In this document: positions 22,690 through 34,329 of the stretch, piece after piece
Numbering within the stretch: position 1 is the stretch's first letter
Layout: each line of letters begins with the position of its first letter
Origin: Lophius americanus
Lineage: Eukaryota > Chordata > Actinopteri > Lophiiformes > Lophiidae
Direction of reading: 5' to 3'
Assembly (NCBI GenBank): GCA_037951165.1
Contig: JBBDHG010000415.1
Span: 138,501 to 202,500 of the forward strand
Length of the DNA: 64,000 bases
Program-made: the position numbers and the translations under genes
The notes under the pieces: model-generated
What the model was told of the DNA's origin: nothing
Seen by the model: the letters and a program-made list of their open reading frames with translations, nothing else
The model's database searches: none

Positions 22690-24340
22690 GCAGGAATGGT
22701 TCTGACTTACGGGAGATTCATGGATCTTTTATGTTCATCCTGCTGCGGAGGCTTTTGTCCTGATTCTGACCTTTGACCTGCTGGAGATGCAGCTTAAACA
22801 TTCTATTAGTTTCATTATTCAGTGAATTCCGTTTTAATTCAAAATGTGTTTTTATATATTTTGGGGGTTTTGTTACATTTCAGTCGGAGTTTCGCGGATT
22901 GAGGTGGACCTGTGGTTCTGGACTCACACAGAATCTGGGTTTTTGGTGCCAGTCAGATTTTAGGCAGTGAGAATTTCCAATATCCAACAAACATTTTTGA
23001 AATTATTATTCAAATGTGGAAAGTTTGAGTTTACCAACAAACCTCATATCACATAGAAGCTCCGCCCCTCAGAACCGGATACCTGGTTATGAAGAATGAA
23101 TGAATGAATGAATTTACTTTAACGTCAAATATCTCCAATGTTTCATAAATGATCTTAAATCCAAAAAGAAAAACACATCAAACTTACAGAACATCAAAAC
23201 GGATCTGCTTTTAACCAACTTTATGTTTGGGCGGGAAAACCAGCTGATGAAGAGGATTCTCCCGCGGCTGTTATTTAATCACTGTAGAGGGAGGGAAGGA
23301 AGTCAATCAATCAGTCAATCAATCAGTCAATCAATCAGTCAATCAATCAGTTAACGCATCTCTTGACGGACGAAGCCAACGTATAACGTAAAACAGAATC
23401 GCATTTTGATGGTAGACGCGGTCTTCTGTGATCAAGAAGTCTAGAAGACGACGCTTCCGGATGAATCCACCGTTTTCATAAAACCTAATAGATTTGATTC
23501 AGTAAGATCTAGTTTGACTAGCTAATGTAAGCAGATAATGCGGTTTGGCTATACTATTAGCACCAGGGCTAACAGACTTGTGAATGTATTCTAATCTTCA
23601 TGCGTTCATTCTCTCATTGGAGCTCCAGCACTGATCCATAAATAACATTTGTGAAGGTGGTTTAATACTCTGACATGCTCCAAAAGCTGTTGATGGCAGG
23701 CCGCCGTCACCTCTTAGTCAATCCCGCTGTAAAACATGGACTAAAAATGCGTCTTCAGAAAACGTCGTGGAACGAGTCTCACGTCAGCGGCGGTTCTGTT
23801 TCTTAAACTTCCTGAAAAACTCCAAACATAGTTTTTTTTAATTGTTTTTAAAGTTCATCAGCGTGTCAGGTGACGCGTCCGTCCAGACGGAAGCATCTCG
23901 GCTGGAAACTCTCACGTTGTTGGACTGTTAATGCAATAATCGTAAGTCTGTATTCTGGTCACATCAGGACAGAGTTCGGGTTTATGTGAGCTCAGATTAA
24001 CCAGATGAGATGTTTAAGTTAGCAGGTTTATTTCTGTACCTGTACGCTAAAGCAGGCTAACTACATCCTGACTCCACATCTGTCCAACCGACACGAGATT
24101 CTTCTCAACGTTTACTGCTGAACCGCTCCTTTGATGTTAGCGTTAGCGCTAGCTTTACTCTAAACCACATTTCTCTGCTGCCCTCAAGCAGAAATTAGAT
24201 TTTGTTTTTTTTTCACCTGAATTTATAAGTTTATTGAATAATTGAGACGATTAAAGTTTCATCTCCACAAATAATGTAAGACAAACCTAAACGTTCTCTC
24301 AGAGGTCCTCATATCAGCGTCAACAAACACTCCCACTCCC
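22690..24340. other. Intergenic, no gene seen
   Basis: Unique-looking AT-rich sequence. The only repeat noted is the run of tcaatcaatcag units at 23298-23352. No splice-consistent coding exon was recognised on either strand. Confidence 0.5.
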
Positions 24341-24344
24341 ACAT

Positions 24345-24481
24345 ACACATGCGCACACACACACACACTCTCACACATAAACTCACACACACACGCATAC
24401 ATACTCTCATACATAATCACACTTACACGCACACACACACCTACACACAGACAAAAACAAAAACACACCGCACACATACTT

Positions 24482-24513
<32 letters not shown>

Positions 24514-24515
24514 TC
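24345..24515. repeat. (CA)n microsatellite, interrupted
   Basis: Degenerate acacacac runs with cat and ctcac interruptions, followed at 24538 by a short (tttg)n run. Confidence 0.9.
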
Positions 24516-26380
24516 TCTCTCCTCTGCCCGCCCTCCTGGTTTGTTTGTTTGTTTGTTTGTGTTGATGGCTCCATAAAACCCAACATAAGCCTTAACTGAA
24601 CATATTCTATTATCTGTAAATCAAAAATGATGAAAAGAAAAAAAGGAACAGAGAAGAGGAGGCGTGTTACGTAGCTGTTCAGTTTTTAGTCCTTCCGTTC
24701 TTTATTTCCTGCTGTTTTCTTAATATTTCTAATCTGACGTCTGAGCGTGATTATAAAACGCATCGTGTTTGAAAAAAAAAGAACCTTCAGGCGCAGGAGG
24801 AGGAGGAGGAGGAGGAGGTGTTAGAGGAGGAGCAGTCATGTACACAGTAGGCAGAGAAACTGACATCTCTGGTCTTTTAGAAATGTTTTTTATTGTATGT
24901 GATTACAAAAAAATAACAATGACATCATGGTAATTTGAAAAGCAGTTTGTGAATAAATTAAGTTTATTGAGAATTATTTTACAAAGAAAGGGAAAACGCT
25001 GTAGTGTCTTTATTTGCATCTCTCATCATATTTATATATATATAAAAATGAATTTAAATAGTCCACTTTCACACAAAGAAATTGATTCTGAATTTTAAAA
25101 CCCCCTTTTTTAAATTTTATTATTAAGGTTGTTTTTTTCCTCAATCATTAATGTAAAAACTTCTGACTGAGGTCCGATGAACTCTGAAGGAGTGACGCCT
25201 CTGCCTCCACCGTGAAAACAGAATTAAAGTAAGAACTAGAGCATTTTATTTGAATTTTTGACAAAAAGAAAATTGATTATAAACTCAACCACGTGGAGTT
25301 TAATGTGAATACAGTCCGTAAGTGGAATTTATTCTTCTTAAAAACATACATTTTCCATCAATGTTCAAAAACTAAACAAACTAAACTTGTTTTCTTTAGT
25401 TTTCCTGGATTATTTGGTTTTAATGGAAGAATGTTCATTAATTCAGTATTTGTTAAAGTATTTGCCCCCTAGTGACACCGGGAGGTACTGCATGGGAACG
25501 AAATTCACTTTTTTTTAATGTTAGATTATAAAATAGCTATGAAGAATATTCATAGAATAAAAGGTTACATGAAAATACCAATGAAAGTCCAATAAACCAA
25601 ATATAAATTTTAATATCCACATTTTAAGAATTGTTTTTAACTTCCTGTCAGCAGGGGGCGTGGTTACGGAATGACTCAGATATCGTTAAAACGTAGAAAC
25701 GCAACAGGAAATACAGAAAGGAGTCAAATAGAAATCTGGAACCCTCAGCCAACAAACTCCCACATTTTTATTTATCCTGAATGAAGCGTTGAAGCTGCGG
25801 CTGATTCTGACGTCATCAAAAAGTAAAGTTTATTGTGATTATTTCTCTGACGTCACTGGATGAAGTAAATGAACACAAAGAAGATGAGGAATATTATAAA
25901 AAGGTGATAATCTGAGATTATAAGATGCAGATGTTTAGTTGTTTTTTTACAGTAAAAGTTAGTAAAAGACGAAGATATCAGTTAAATAGTCTGAATAATA
26001 CAGTTTATTGAGGAAAAGACGAGATTAAAGTCAACTGGCATCATTTATTATGAGTATTGATTTGTTTCGATCATAGATGGTCCACTTTTATAAACATTGT
26101 GACCTTTGGACAGGAACATTTTTATCCAACAATGAAAATCAAAAAGCTGAATAATAACGGCGTCGAGAATAAGACAGATATAATTATGACTCATTAGCAG
26201 GTTATGAAGGCGTAGAAGAATGTTCTTGATATCTGAGGCAGAAGGTCAGAACTGAGAGAAACGTTCCTTCAGACTGAACAGATGAAAATAAAAAAGATGA
26301 GAAGTTTTAAATCAAAGTGCATATGAAGAGGTGGAGCTTCATCTTCCCTCCATCATCAGATCTGTTGCTAGGAGACGAGA
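24516..26380. other. AT-rich intergenic stretch, including the presumed HSP30 3' UTR
   Basis: Nothing coding was recognised. A GGA run lies at 24795-24835. The right end, directly below 26384, should be the 3' UTR of the minus-strand HSP30 gene; several minus-strand AATAAA signals (plus-strand tttatt, for example at 26045 and 25995) are available. Confidence 0.45.
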
Positions 26381-26383
26381 CGT

Positions 26384-27055
26384 TCAGCTTTTCTCAGCAG
26401 GGCTGCTCTCTGAGGAGGCGGGGGTGAAGGAGGAGGCGCTCCCCTCAGGACCCCCGCCGGCGGAGGAGGAGGAGGAGGAGGTGATGGCCGGGGCCGAGGT
26501 GACGCTGATGGGGACGATCCTCTCCTTCCCATCAGTCAGCGCTCTGGGTGTGGGCGCCTGGATCTGCAGCCGCCCGCCGACCAGCGAGCAGGTGACCGTC
26601 TGGGCGTCGACTCCCTCCGGCAGGTTGAACTCCTGCCTGAACTCCTGACAGGTGTAGGAGTACGAGCCCTTCTGGTCCTCCTTCTTCTTCTCCGTCTTCC
26701 CGCTCACCCTCAGTTTCCTGCCCACCTGCTTGACTGACAGCTCCTGAGGGGAGAAGTCCTGAGTGTCCAGGCTGAGGCCGAAGCCGCCGCCGTCCTTCGC
26801 CATCTCCTGGAAGGCGATGGGCTTGAGGGTCCCGGTCGAGGTGGAGGTCTGGTCGATCTCCTCGAAGATCTTCTGGTGCAGCCTCTCCATGTACTCCATG
26901 GTTTGCCTCATCTCCTGCATGTGGCGGAACATCTCCTGCTCCATGTGGTAGAAGAGGGGCCGGGTCTCGGGCCACAAGCTTCTGACGGGCCAGTGGAGGT
27001 CCATGAAAGGCCTCATGGAGACGGGGGACGGCTGGAAGACGCTGGGACACAACAT
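26384..27055 (-). CDS. hspb11: Small heat shock protein, teleost HSP30 class (223 aa, intronless)
   Basis: This is an ATP-independent chaperone that holds unfolding proteins during heat stress. The N-terminus MLCPSVFQPSPVS, then HWPVRSLWPETRPLFY, is the signature of fish HSP30. A helical region follows (EMFRHMQEMRQTMEYMERLH). The alpha-crystallin domain covers about residues 93-170, with DTQDFSPQELSVKQVGRKLR, VSGKTEKK, SYSYTCQEFRQEFNLPEGVD and GRLQIQAP. An I-P-I type motif (ERIVPISV) lies near residue 190, and a Ser-rich tail ends at EKS. Length is normal for the class, and the single exon is typical. A TATA box and heat-shock element lie just upstream. The symbol hspb11 follows zebrafish usage and is less certain than the family. 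Confidence 0.93.
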   Translation of the reverse strand: MLCPSVFQPSPVSMRPFMDLHWPVRSLWPETRPLFYHMEQEMFRHMQEMRQTMEYMERLHQKIFEEIDQTSTSTGTLKPIAFQEMAKDGGGFGLSLDTQDFSPQELSVKQVGRKLRVSGKTEKKKEDQKGSYSYTCQEFRQEFNLPEGVDAQTVTCSLVGGRLQIQAPTPRALTDGKERIVPISVTSAPAITSSSSSSAGGGPEGSASSFTPASSESSPAEKS

Positions 27056-27151
27056 CCTGATGGTCGTGGAGGAGGTGGTGGAGGTGGAGATGGAGATCTG
27101 CTTTCAGTCTGGAGTCTTGACTGTCTGTCTGTGTGCCTGAAGTCTCTGCTG

Positions 27152-27185
27152 CTTATATACACACACCCGTCAGAACCTTCCAGCA
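27152..27185 (-). promoter_or_regulatory. HSP30 core promoter: TATA box plus heat-shock element
   Basis: On the minus strand a TATA box (gtatataagc, 27151-27160) lies about 100 bp above the start codon. Upstream of it at 27171-27186, ctggaaggttctg contains the paired GAA/TTC units of a heat-shock factor site. This implies heat induction through HSF1. Confidence 0.7.
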
Positions 27186-27190
27186 GGATT

Positions 27191-27192
<2 letters not shown>

Positions 27193-27272
<80 letters not shown>
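27193..27272. repeat. (TG)n microsatellite next to the HSP30 promoter
   Basis: About 39 uninterrupted tg dinucleotides start about 10 bp beyond the heat-shock element. Confidence 0.97.
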
Positions 27273-27397
27273 CACAGTCTAAATACAGCTGACTGGTATT
27301 CCGGCTGGTATTCCTGCAGACGGCTGTCACATGCCGACGCATCTCAGCTTTGTCCTATTTGTGCTGCAGGACATCATGATCTTAATAAAGTCTGTGA

Positions 27398-27443
<46 letters not shown>

Positions 27444-27562
27444 GTACACCACACACACACATGTATACACACACACACACACATACACACACGTACACAC
27501 ACACACACATACATGACTACACACACATACACAAACACACACACACATATACATGAATACAC
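27398..27562. repeat. (CA)n microsatellite, interrupted
   Basis: A clean acac run to about 27442, then degenerate cacatacac units. With the (TG)n array it forms an inverted pair of dinucleotide tracts separated by about 125 bp. The stretch 27563-27985 beyond it shows no gene. Confidence 0.95.
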
Positions 27563-27985
27563 ACACGTGTGTCTTTCATAACTACAAAAATTCACTTCCT
27601 GTCGTTATTTGTTCACATCTTGGAGAACTTTGACGACACCGGCTGGTTGTTAGATCGTTTCACGTCTCTGGGTTCAAACCCTCATCTTGTTGTGATCTAT
27701 TATAAGTCTTTAGTCTTTTATTGTGTGTATTTAGTCGTTATGACACGAAACACTGTAAAACATCATGTTCATTACCTGTAATAATGTAATCTAATAACCG
27801 ATGACGTCACCAGTCAACAGTCAACCCATATATTTAGAGGACTGAGCTGTTTCCGGTCGGTGTGACGTCAGCTGTCAACCAGAGCCGCGTTTTCCCCCCA
27901 GCTGTCACAAACAGACCGACCCGTTATAAATATGACGGAGGTCATGTGACCGGGTGAGAACTCATTACCTCCCCCGGCACTCACC

Positions 27986-28058
27986 GGGGGATTAGCTCAG
28001 ATGGTAGAGCGCTCGCTTAGCATGCGAGAGGTAGCGGGATCGATGCCCGCATCCTCCA
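27986..28058 (+). tRNA. tRNA-Ala (anticodon AGC)
   Basis: A 73-nt cloverleaf. The acceptor stem GGGGGAT pairs with ATCCTCC, with discriminator A. The A box is TAGCTCAGATGG, the anticodon loop is TTAGCAT with AGC, and the B box is GATCGATGCCC. A short T run follows (cttttat). Identical to the copy at 29314. Confidence 0.97.
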
Positions 28059-28761
28059 ACTCCCACTTTTATCTCTCATTTTTTATCTTTTATCTTTCAC
28101 CTAACAAATATCACAATGATGTCGTTGGTCAACTTTCCCACATTTTATCCTCGAATCTGTTCATGACGCGTCTGTTCCAAGAGTTCTTCCTGTTACAGGT
28201 TAATAAATGTCATTTACAAGAGAGAAGGGTTCTAGTGTGAAGTCAAAGTAAACGCTTTTATTTTTACATAAACACCGGACCGAATAAAAACATACGGTAC
28301 ATTTAAAGTAAGTCAACGCAGGAAGATATTTGATTAGCACGTTTTAATTCAGAGAAATATTACGGAAACGCAGTTCTGTCATTCCAGAACGTTGAAGAAG
28401 AAGGTCGGTATCGCGTTATAACGTCACCATTTCCACGTTATAACGCGATGAATTGGGCTTCATTACTGTGATGTGAAACTCCTGCTTAATGTCAGAATGT
28501 AGAACCGAGGAAAGTGGATCATCTGATTGGTTCGAGGAGGTTCTGATCCAGGCTTTGGTTCTGACCTGCAGACCGTCTGATGTCATAAAGCTCCGTGATG
28601 ATGATGATGATGATGATGATGATACATGAACTCTAGGAACGATCCAAACATGCGCTGTGGAAGGATGGACCGATCCTCTTGGGAGAATAAAGTTCCGTCT
28701 CATCTTCTTCAATCAAGATGATCAAATATTCTGAGACTCTTCAGGCGGACACGAGCTATAG

Positions 28762-29136
28762 TCTGAGGTTTACGGTAAACGCAGAGAACCCGGCTCGAAA
28801 TCAGCTTTTCAAAATAAAGCGTTGAGGCGTTGGAACGAGGGTACAGTACACAGAATATAAAGTACTTCCTGTGTACTTTAGGAGTTATCATGCCTTAGAA
28901 TACTTCGATCAGATCAAAATAATGATAATTATAAGATTATAATTTAAACATTTGTGTTTTCATTTCATTAGCACAAAAAAAGTGTAATTATGATTTGATC
29001 GAAGTATTTCAGGACATGATTACTACCACAAAGTACTTCATATTATGCATTTTGTTTACTTCGATCCAACACATTAACGTCTTATTCTGAAAAACGGATG
29101 ATGATCGTGTTCAATGCGTTTACCGTAAACCTCAGA
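28762..29136. mobile_element. Palindromic (fold-back/MITE-like) element between the two tRNA-Ala genes
   Basis: The ends are a perfect 22-bp inverted pair (28762-28783 and 29115-29136) that includes gaggtttacggtaaacgc. Further inverted blocks run inward: 'cttttcaaaataaagcgtt' against 'aacgtcttattctgaaaaac', 'aaagtactt' on both arms, and 'aatacttcgatca' at 28901 against 'tgatcgaagtatt' at 28994. The loop is an AT-rich stretch of about 60 bp around 28950. There is no coding capacity. It has the form of a non-autonomous DNA transposon. The target-site duplication is not clear. Confidence 0.7.
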
Positions 29137-29313
29137 ATACGGGAGCAGCGTGAATGACCGCAGGTTCCGGTCCGGTGGACGGACAGCAGGTCGATATTCG
29201 TTCACCTTTTCTCAAAACACAGTTTAAATATGTAAGAAGACTAGTGTACATTTTTATCGTCAATTATAAATTGTATTTATAAATAGTACAAACTTCCGGT
29301 TACAGGCATCGGT

Positions 29314-29386
29314 GGGGGATTAGCTCAGATGGTAGAGCGCTCGCTTAGCATGCGAGAGGTAGCGGGATCGATGCCCGCATCCTCCA
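29314..29386 (+). tRNA. tRNA-Ala (anticodon AGC), second copy
   Basis: Identical over 73 nt to the gene at 27986, with A and B boxes and anticodon AGC intact, followed by a strong T-run terminator (actttttattt). The flanks differ from those of the first copy, so only the gene body is shared. Confidence 0.97.
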
Positions 29387-29795
29387 ATACTTTTTATTTA
29401 TTTCCGAGAGAGCTCTCTTCATCCGAAATGTGTTTTTACAAGACATTGATTACACGTGATTTCATTAACACACTATTTACGCTTTGAAACGCTAAAAAAA
29501 AGGATCCACGTTTTTGTACCACGTGGTCTTTATGTGTTTTAAATGTGTTTTTTAATTTTGTAAATGTGTTTTGTGTTTTATCCAGCCATGTCTAAGAAGA
29601 ACTTCTGTCACTGATGAGACAGAGACTAAAGATTATTTATGTATCTTATCTTAAAAATGCGTTTCCGGTTTGGATTCCGACTCTAATCTGTGTTTCAAGG
29701 CTTTTACACACAAGCAGTGAACTAAATAAAAACAACAACAACACATTGCACAAAATTAAATGAAGAAATGAACCGCTGGAGAAAAACACACCCCG

Positions 29796-30626
29796 ATCAG
29801 CCAAAACATTTTAACCGCCGATTAACTATTTATTTATCTATTTAGAGATTAGTTTTGAAATCTGTCAAATTGTGAGATTAAACAGCAAAACAGCATTTTA
29901 CTGCCCTAGATATGGTTGATTATTTTAAATAACGAAACCACAAAGACTTTTGGCAAAAAAAACCCGGAAATGTACCACAATGTTACAAGCACGCCGTAAC
30001 CGTAAAAGTATTATTCTAGTCAGAATTACAGATTTTGTTGATTAGAAAAACTTAAATATCCAATATCAACCATTAAGAAAAAAATCATTTTAATGGAAAG
30101 AAGAGGCTAAAATATGGTATTGTGAACTAATTACGATTCCTAGCTTCAAAAAGTCTGAATTTATTGTCCTGTAATATAATTTACTATGTAGCTTTTAACA
30201 GTTTCGAACCTTTCTTGTACCTGTCGACCATCATTTTCACGTCTGGAAACCGCATCTGCCGGTATTTCACGTTTATATTACACAGCTTTGTTTCAGAGCC
30301 CAAACATCTCTGACTCCTGCAGCAGACTTCTGCGGGGGTGATGGAGCTGTGGTGGGTCTGGAATCTGGATCATTCATTCATAAGCAGCAGGTCTCAGAAC
30401 TCCTTCAAGCTGCCAGGTGCAACCTCCCTGGATCAACATCTTGAACTCGTTATATTCCTCGAACCATTTCTGAACCATTTTCTTCAGTGTGGAAAAAAAT
30501 GAATTGATGCAATATCCTCCTGGAAGAGGCTGGAACCTTTAGGGGATACGGTTTCAAAGTTTACAAAGTTTACAAAGTTTAAAACGTTTACAAAGTTTAG
30601 GTAGGTGTTATAATGTTATGGCTGAT
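29796..30626. mobile_element. TIR-flanked DNA-transposon-like element, degenerate
   Basis: The left end atcagccaaaacattttaac (29796) and the right end, read on the minus strand, atcagccataacattataac (30626-30607) form imperfect terminal inverted repeats of about 24 bp. Such 'atcagcca.aacatt' ends are familiar in fish repeats. The interior on the minus strand contains decayed coding-like sequence (frames such as MNDPDSRPTTAPSPPQKSA). No intact transposase is present. Class uncertain. A short acaaagttt run lies at 30555-30600. Confidence 0.6.
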
Positions 30627-30702
30627 AGATAAGATAACAGTATATCGCGTTATACTACCTCTAAATTACATTTAGGTGCAAATATTTGGTTATAAATGAA
30701 AT

Positions 30703-30736
<34 letters not shown>

Positions 30737-30738
30737 CT
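30703..30738. repeat. (ATT)n microsatellite
   Basis: Twelve perfect att triplets upstream of the egr1 promoter. Confidence 0.95.
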
Positions 30739-30982
30739 ATATTTATCGGACTGCTGAAAATGAACCGTTTCCGGTGTAGGAGATGTGATTGAAGTGGAAA
30801 CCGCTCAGCGGAATATATTAAATATTAACTCTCCAACCACAAAGTACTTTCACTTGTGATCTTTTTTAAATATGCAGCTGCATGTCATTCAATGTATTTC
30901 TCTCGTTTCTTCCTTCGCCACCAGAGTTGAACTGCAGGGCGGGCCGGGCCTGCTCTTCATCAGCAGTCTGACAGGAAAACGT

Positions 30983-30992
30983 CCAAATAAGG
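30983..30992 (+). promoter_or_regulatory. Distal serum response element (CArG box)
   Basis: A perfect CArG, ccaaataagg, lies about 340 bp upstream of the egr1 TATA box. With the proximal cluster it gives the multi-SRE layout known for EGR1 promoters. Confidence 0.6.
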
Positions 30993-31272
30993 TCTGAGGA
31001 AATGATGACGTCCTGGAAGATGTCCATACGAAGAAGGGCTTTTAAAAAAAAAACGAGCCGTGACGTGTCTCCAGAGGTTCCGGTCATGGCGGCCGGCGGG
31101 GCTGCTAGGGCGCCGTATACCAGCTTCATTCCACCTGGCAGGCAAGACCCGCCGTGCAGATCTGAGGTCCGGACTCTACCGGATCCTTCACGCTCCAAAA
31201 CCCGCAGCACAACGAGCCCAGCTCGCGCCTGGGCGCCCGCGTGCGACCGGGGATGCAAGGTTTCCTCTCTGA

Positions 31273-31334
31273 CCAAATATGGACTTCCTCCCCGCCATAT
31301 ATGGGAACCTACGTCACGCAGGAGTCTTTATAAA
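31273..31334 (+). promoter_or_regulatory. egr1 core promoter: two SREs, ETS site, CRE and TATA box
   Basis: In order: CArG ccaaatatgg (31273-31282), an adjoining inverted ETS core acttcc (31283-31288), CArG ccatatatgg (31295-31304), CRE-like tacgtcac (31310-31317), and TATA tataaa (31329-31334). This is the arrangement bound by SRF with ternary complex factors (ELK1) and CREB that gives rapid induction by growth signals and Ca2+/cAMP. Confidence 0.88.
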
Positions 31335-31717
31335 GCCGGGAATCCTCACGGACTGAACATGACAGAGCTCAAGTTCAAGTTGTCAGCAGGGACATGTGAA
31401 CCAGACCCTCAGGAATGTTGTTGTTGTTGTTGTTGTTTACTTCCCCTCTCATTCCACCCAAGGATCCTGTAGTGATCTTTTAAAACAATCCTGTCTAACC
31501 GGGACTTTAGACTCCAGCGTTGGCTTCTCCTGGGCATCAGCACCCCCAGCACCCCCAGCAGCAGCAGCAGGAGCAGCGTGGCCCCGACCGGAGCACCTCC
31601 TCTCCCCGGTGTTCAGGTGACTCGGTCCCGGTGCAGGAACGACGCGGCGCTCAGGAGCTCCAGCGGCGGCAGACCCTTCGACCCGCAGCCGCTTCTCGCG
31701 CTTCTTCCGCCGGACAG

Positions 31718-33811
31718 ATGGCGGCGACTAAAGCGGAGCTGCTCCTGTCGGACCCTCTGAGCTGCTTCCAGCCCCCCGTGTCCCCGCTGGACGGTTACTC
31801 CAAGCTGGAGGAGCTGCAGATGCTGCTGCGGAACGCGGCGGCGGGAGGCTCCATGCTGGCCGCGTCCGCGGCGCACGGAGCCGGTGCGCAGGGCGGAGAG
31901 CCCGGGGAGTACGGAGGTGAGCAGCACCAGAAGTTTTCAAAAGTAGATAAAGTGATTCATCCGGAGGAACTAATTATTGTTCTGCTCCTGAAACGAATTC
32001 ATTCATGAAGGTTGGTGACATGAAACGTGTTCAGGAGATGAAGAGTTTAGATTAGAGTCGTTTGATGTGTAAGACAATAAATATAAATCTACCTTTTTGA
32101 TGAAAAGATAAATCCATAACTCACAATTACTGACTAGTATTCTAATTATCAATCCGTCTGTGAGGTTCTGGAGAAATAGTGAAGAGAAAAAAGAAACAAC
32201 TCAGTCTCTAATATTCCAGCTTTTATTTTGGACTCTTTGGTTAAAATCCTCAAGAAGTCATAGAAGTTCTTCAGAATCCTCTCTGAGAGTTTCATCAGAT
32301 GTTTGCAGACATCAGAGACGGAGAGTCTCCAGACAAATTCTTAGAGCCTTAGAAAAGTCAGCTGACAAACTGCAGCCAATCAGATGGCAGCAGATTCCCC
32401 CTCAGGTGTGCCTGAGCAGGTAATCAGCTGATGGACGTCTCTGACCTGCTTCCCTTCTTTTTGTCCTCTTCCAGATTCTATGGCAGAACTTCCGGACCTG
32501 CAGTGTCTCACCCCCCGCATCCCCTCTCTGGCCTACAGCGGCCGCTTCACCTTTGAGCCTTCAAACTCTGTCTCCTGTGGTGGTGGTGGCGGCGGCGGCC
32601 TATGGGCGGAGCCCCTCCTCAGCCTGTTCACGGGGTTGGTCAGCATGGCGGCTCCTCCTGGTCCGGCCTGCAGCCTCTCTTCCTGCTCCTCATCATCATC
32701 GGTGACATCATCGACACCGTCCCAGATGAGCTACGGCGCCGTCCAGATCGGCGGTTGCTGCGGAGACGTCACCTCCATGTTCTCTGCCACGCCCACATAT
32801 ACCACCGCTGCGAGCTCCGACTTCCTCCTCCCTCCCTCTAACTCCCAGCTGTCGGCCCACGCCTTCCAACCCCAGGGCCCTCCTCCAGCTTACCCCACCA
32901 CCGCCTCGCGGCTCGGCCTCCATCCGCCCTCCGTGGCGGTGCCGATGCTACCGGACTACCTGCTGCCGCAGCGGATGCAGGACGGCGAGCTCGGCCTGAC
33001 TCAGGACCTGAAGCCCGTGCTCCCGCAGGGCCTGAACCCGCCGTTGTCACACCCTCCTCTAACGCCGCTCTCCACCATCAAAGCCTTCTCCTCACAGATC
33101 CAGACGCAGGCTCAGAACCCCGCCTCCTGCCCAGCCTACCAGGCTCAGTTCAGTAAAGGTAGCCGGATCAGGAAGTCTCCAGGAGGCCGGCAGTGCAAGA
33201 CGCCGCCGCACGAGCGTCCCTACGCCTGCCCCGCCGGCGGCTGCGACCGCCGTTTCTCCCGTTCCGACGAGCTGACGCGCCACGTGCGCATGCACACGGG
33301 TCAGAAGCCCTTCCAGTGCCGCATCTGCATGCGCAGCTTCAGCCGCAGCGACCACCTGACCACGCACATCCGCACGCACACCGGCGAGAAACCCTTCGCC
33401 TGCTCAGAGTGCGGACGCAAGTTCGCCAGGAGCGACGAGCGCAAGAGGCACACCAAGATCCACCAGAGGCAGCGAGACCGCAAGGCCGATAAGACCCCCT
33501 CCTCTTCCTCCTCCGCTCCCATGCCCATCGGTGAACCTCCTTCCTACAACTCCCCTTCCACCTCCTCACCCTGCTCCTCCTATTCCTCCCCTGCTCACAG
33601 CTCCTCTTCCCCCATTGCCTCGCTCTTCTCCTCCTCATCCCTCTCCTCCCTCGGCATGCAGGCCTCATCCCCCTGCTTCACCTCCTCCTCGCCTCTATCA
33701 CACGTCTACACGTCCTCGATGTCCCCCCACATGTACTCCTCCTCCTGCTCCTCACCGATGGGGAGTCCTCAGTCGGGGCTTCCCTCCCCCAACAGCTCCA
33801 ACATGTGCTAA
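31718..33811 (+). CDS. egr1: Early growth response protein 1-like (2 exons, 511 aa)
   Basis: An immediate-early C2H2 zinc-finger transcription factor that binds GCG(T/G)GGGCG sites in the nucleus. Exon 1 is 31718-31916 (donor g/gtgagc) and exon 2 is 32475-33811; they join in phase (G/AT). The N-terminus MAATKAELLLSDPL and the block YSGRFTFEPSN with LWAEPLLSLFTGLVSM match EGR1. LTPLSTIKAFSSQ (about residue 265) is the NAB-binding R1 region. Three fingers occupy about residues 315-395: YACPAGGCDRRFSRSDELTR, FQCRICMRSFSRSDHLTTH and FACSECGRKFARSDERKRH, all ligands and base-contact residues intact. A Ser/Pro-rich tail follows, ending NSSNMC rather than the mammalian EIC end. The Kozak context (acagATGG) is good. 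The protein is shorter and more divergent outside the fingers than human EGR1, so it could be a duplicate copy. Confidence 0.93.
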
Positions 33812-34250
33812 AAGGACGTCGTGACCTTTGACCTCAGACTGAAACGCCGCACTTATCATGAACTCACATATCGGACCGTCCACATCAGACTCTAGATTTG
33901 ACGATGGTGTACTTCCTGCCGAGAGGAGGTCAAAGGTCGGCAGACACGACCCGACAGCAGCGAGTTTGGACTCAGGTGCTGGATCATTCTGAGCGGCGTC
34001 TCTGGAAGCGTTTGAAGGACAAGAACTCGTCTTCATCGCCGTTAGGATCTGTGTTAGTGGAGGACATCGTCGTAGCGTGTGTATATGACGTTTAGGTGTG
34101 TGTATACATGAACATGTACATAGTTTATCTGACCTACTGTGTAGGTCACAGCCGTTTGTATTCTTACATGCAGGTCAGTGTTTGAGTTTTGTACCAAAGA
34201 TTTTTCAGCTGGAATCTATGAGCGTCAAAAATAAAATGTTCAAAAACGTC
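33812..34250 (+). other. egr1 3' UTR with polyadenylation signal
   Basis: Non-coding sequence runs from the stop to an AATAAA at about 34229 (gtcaaaaataaaatg). It fits a short immediate-early 3' UTR. T-rich sequence follows the signal. Confidence 0.65.
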
Positions 34251-34329
34251 ACGCTGGTTCTTTTATTGTGGTTTAAAACGTTTACATACTTCAAAGGTTT
34301 TCTACCGGCAGATCTAAACGTTCATCAAC

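Noticed and set aside
32708..33668. Several open frames antisense or out of frame over egr1 exon 2
   Set aside because: Shadows of a GC-rich coding exon; the zinc-finger frame accounts for the sequence.
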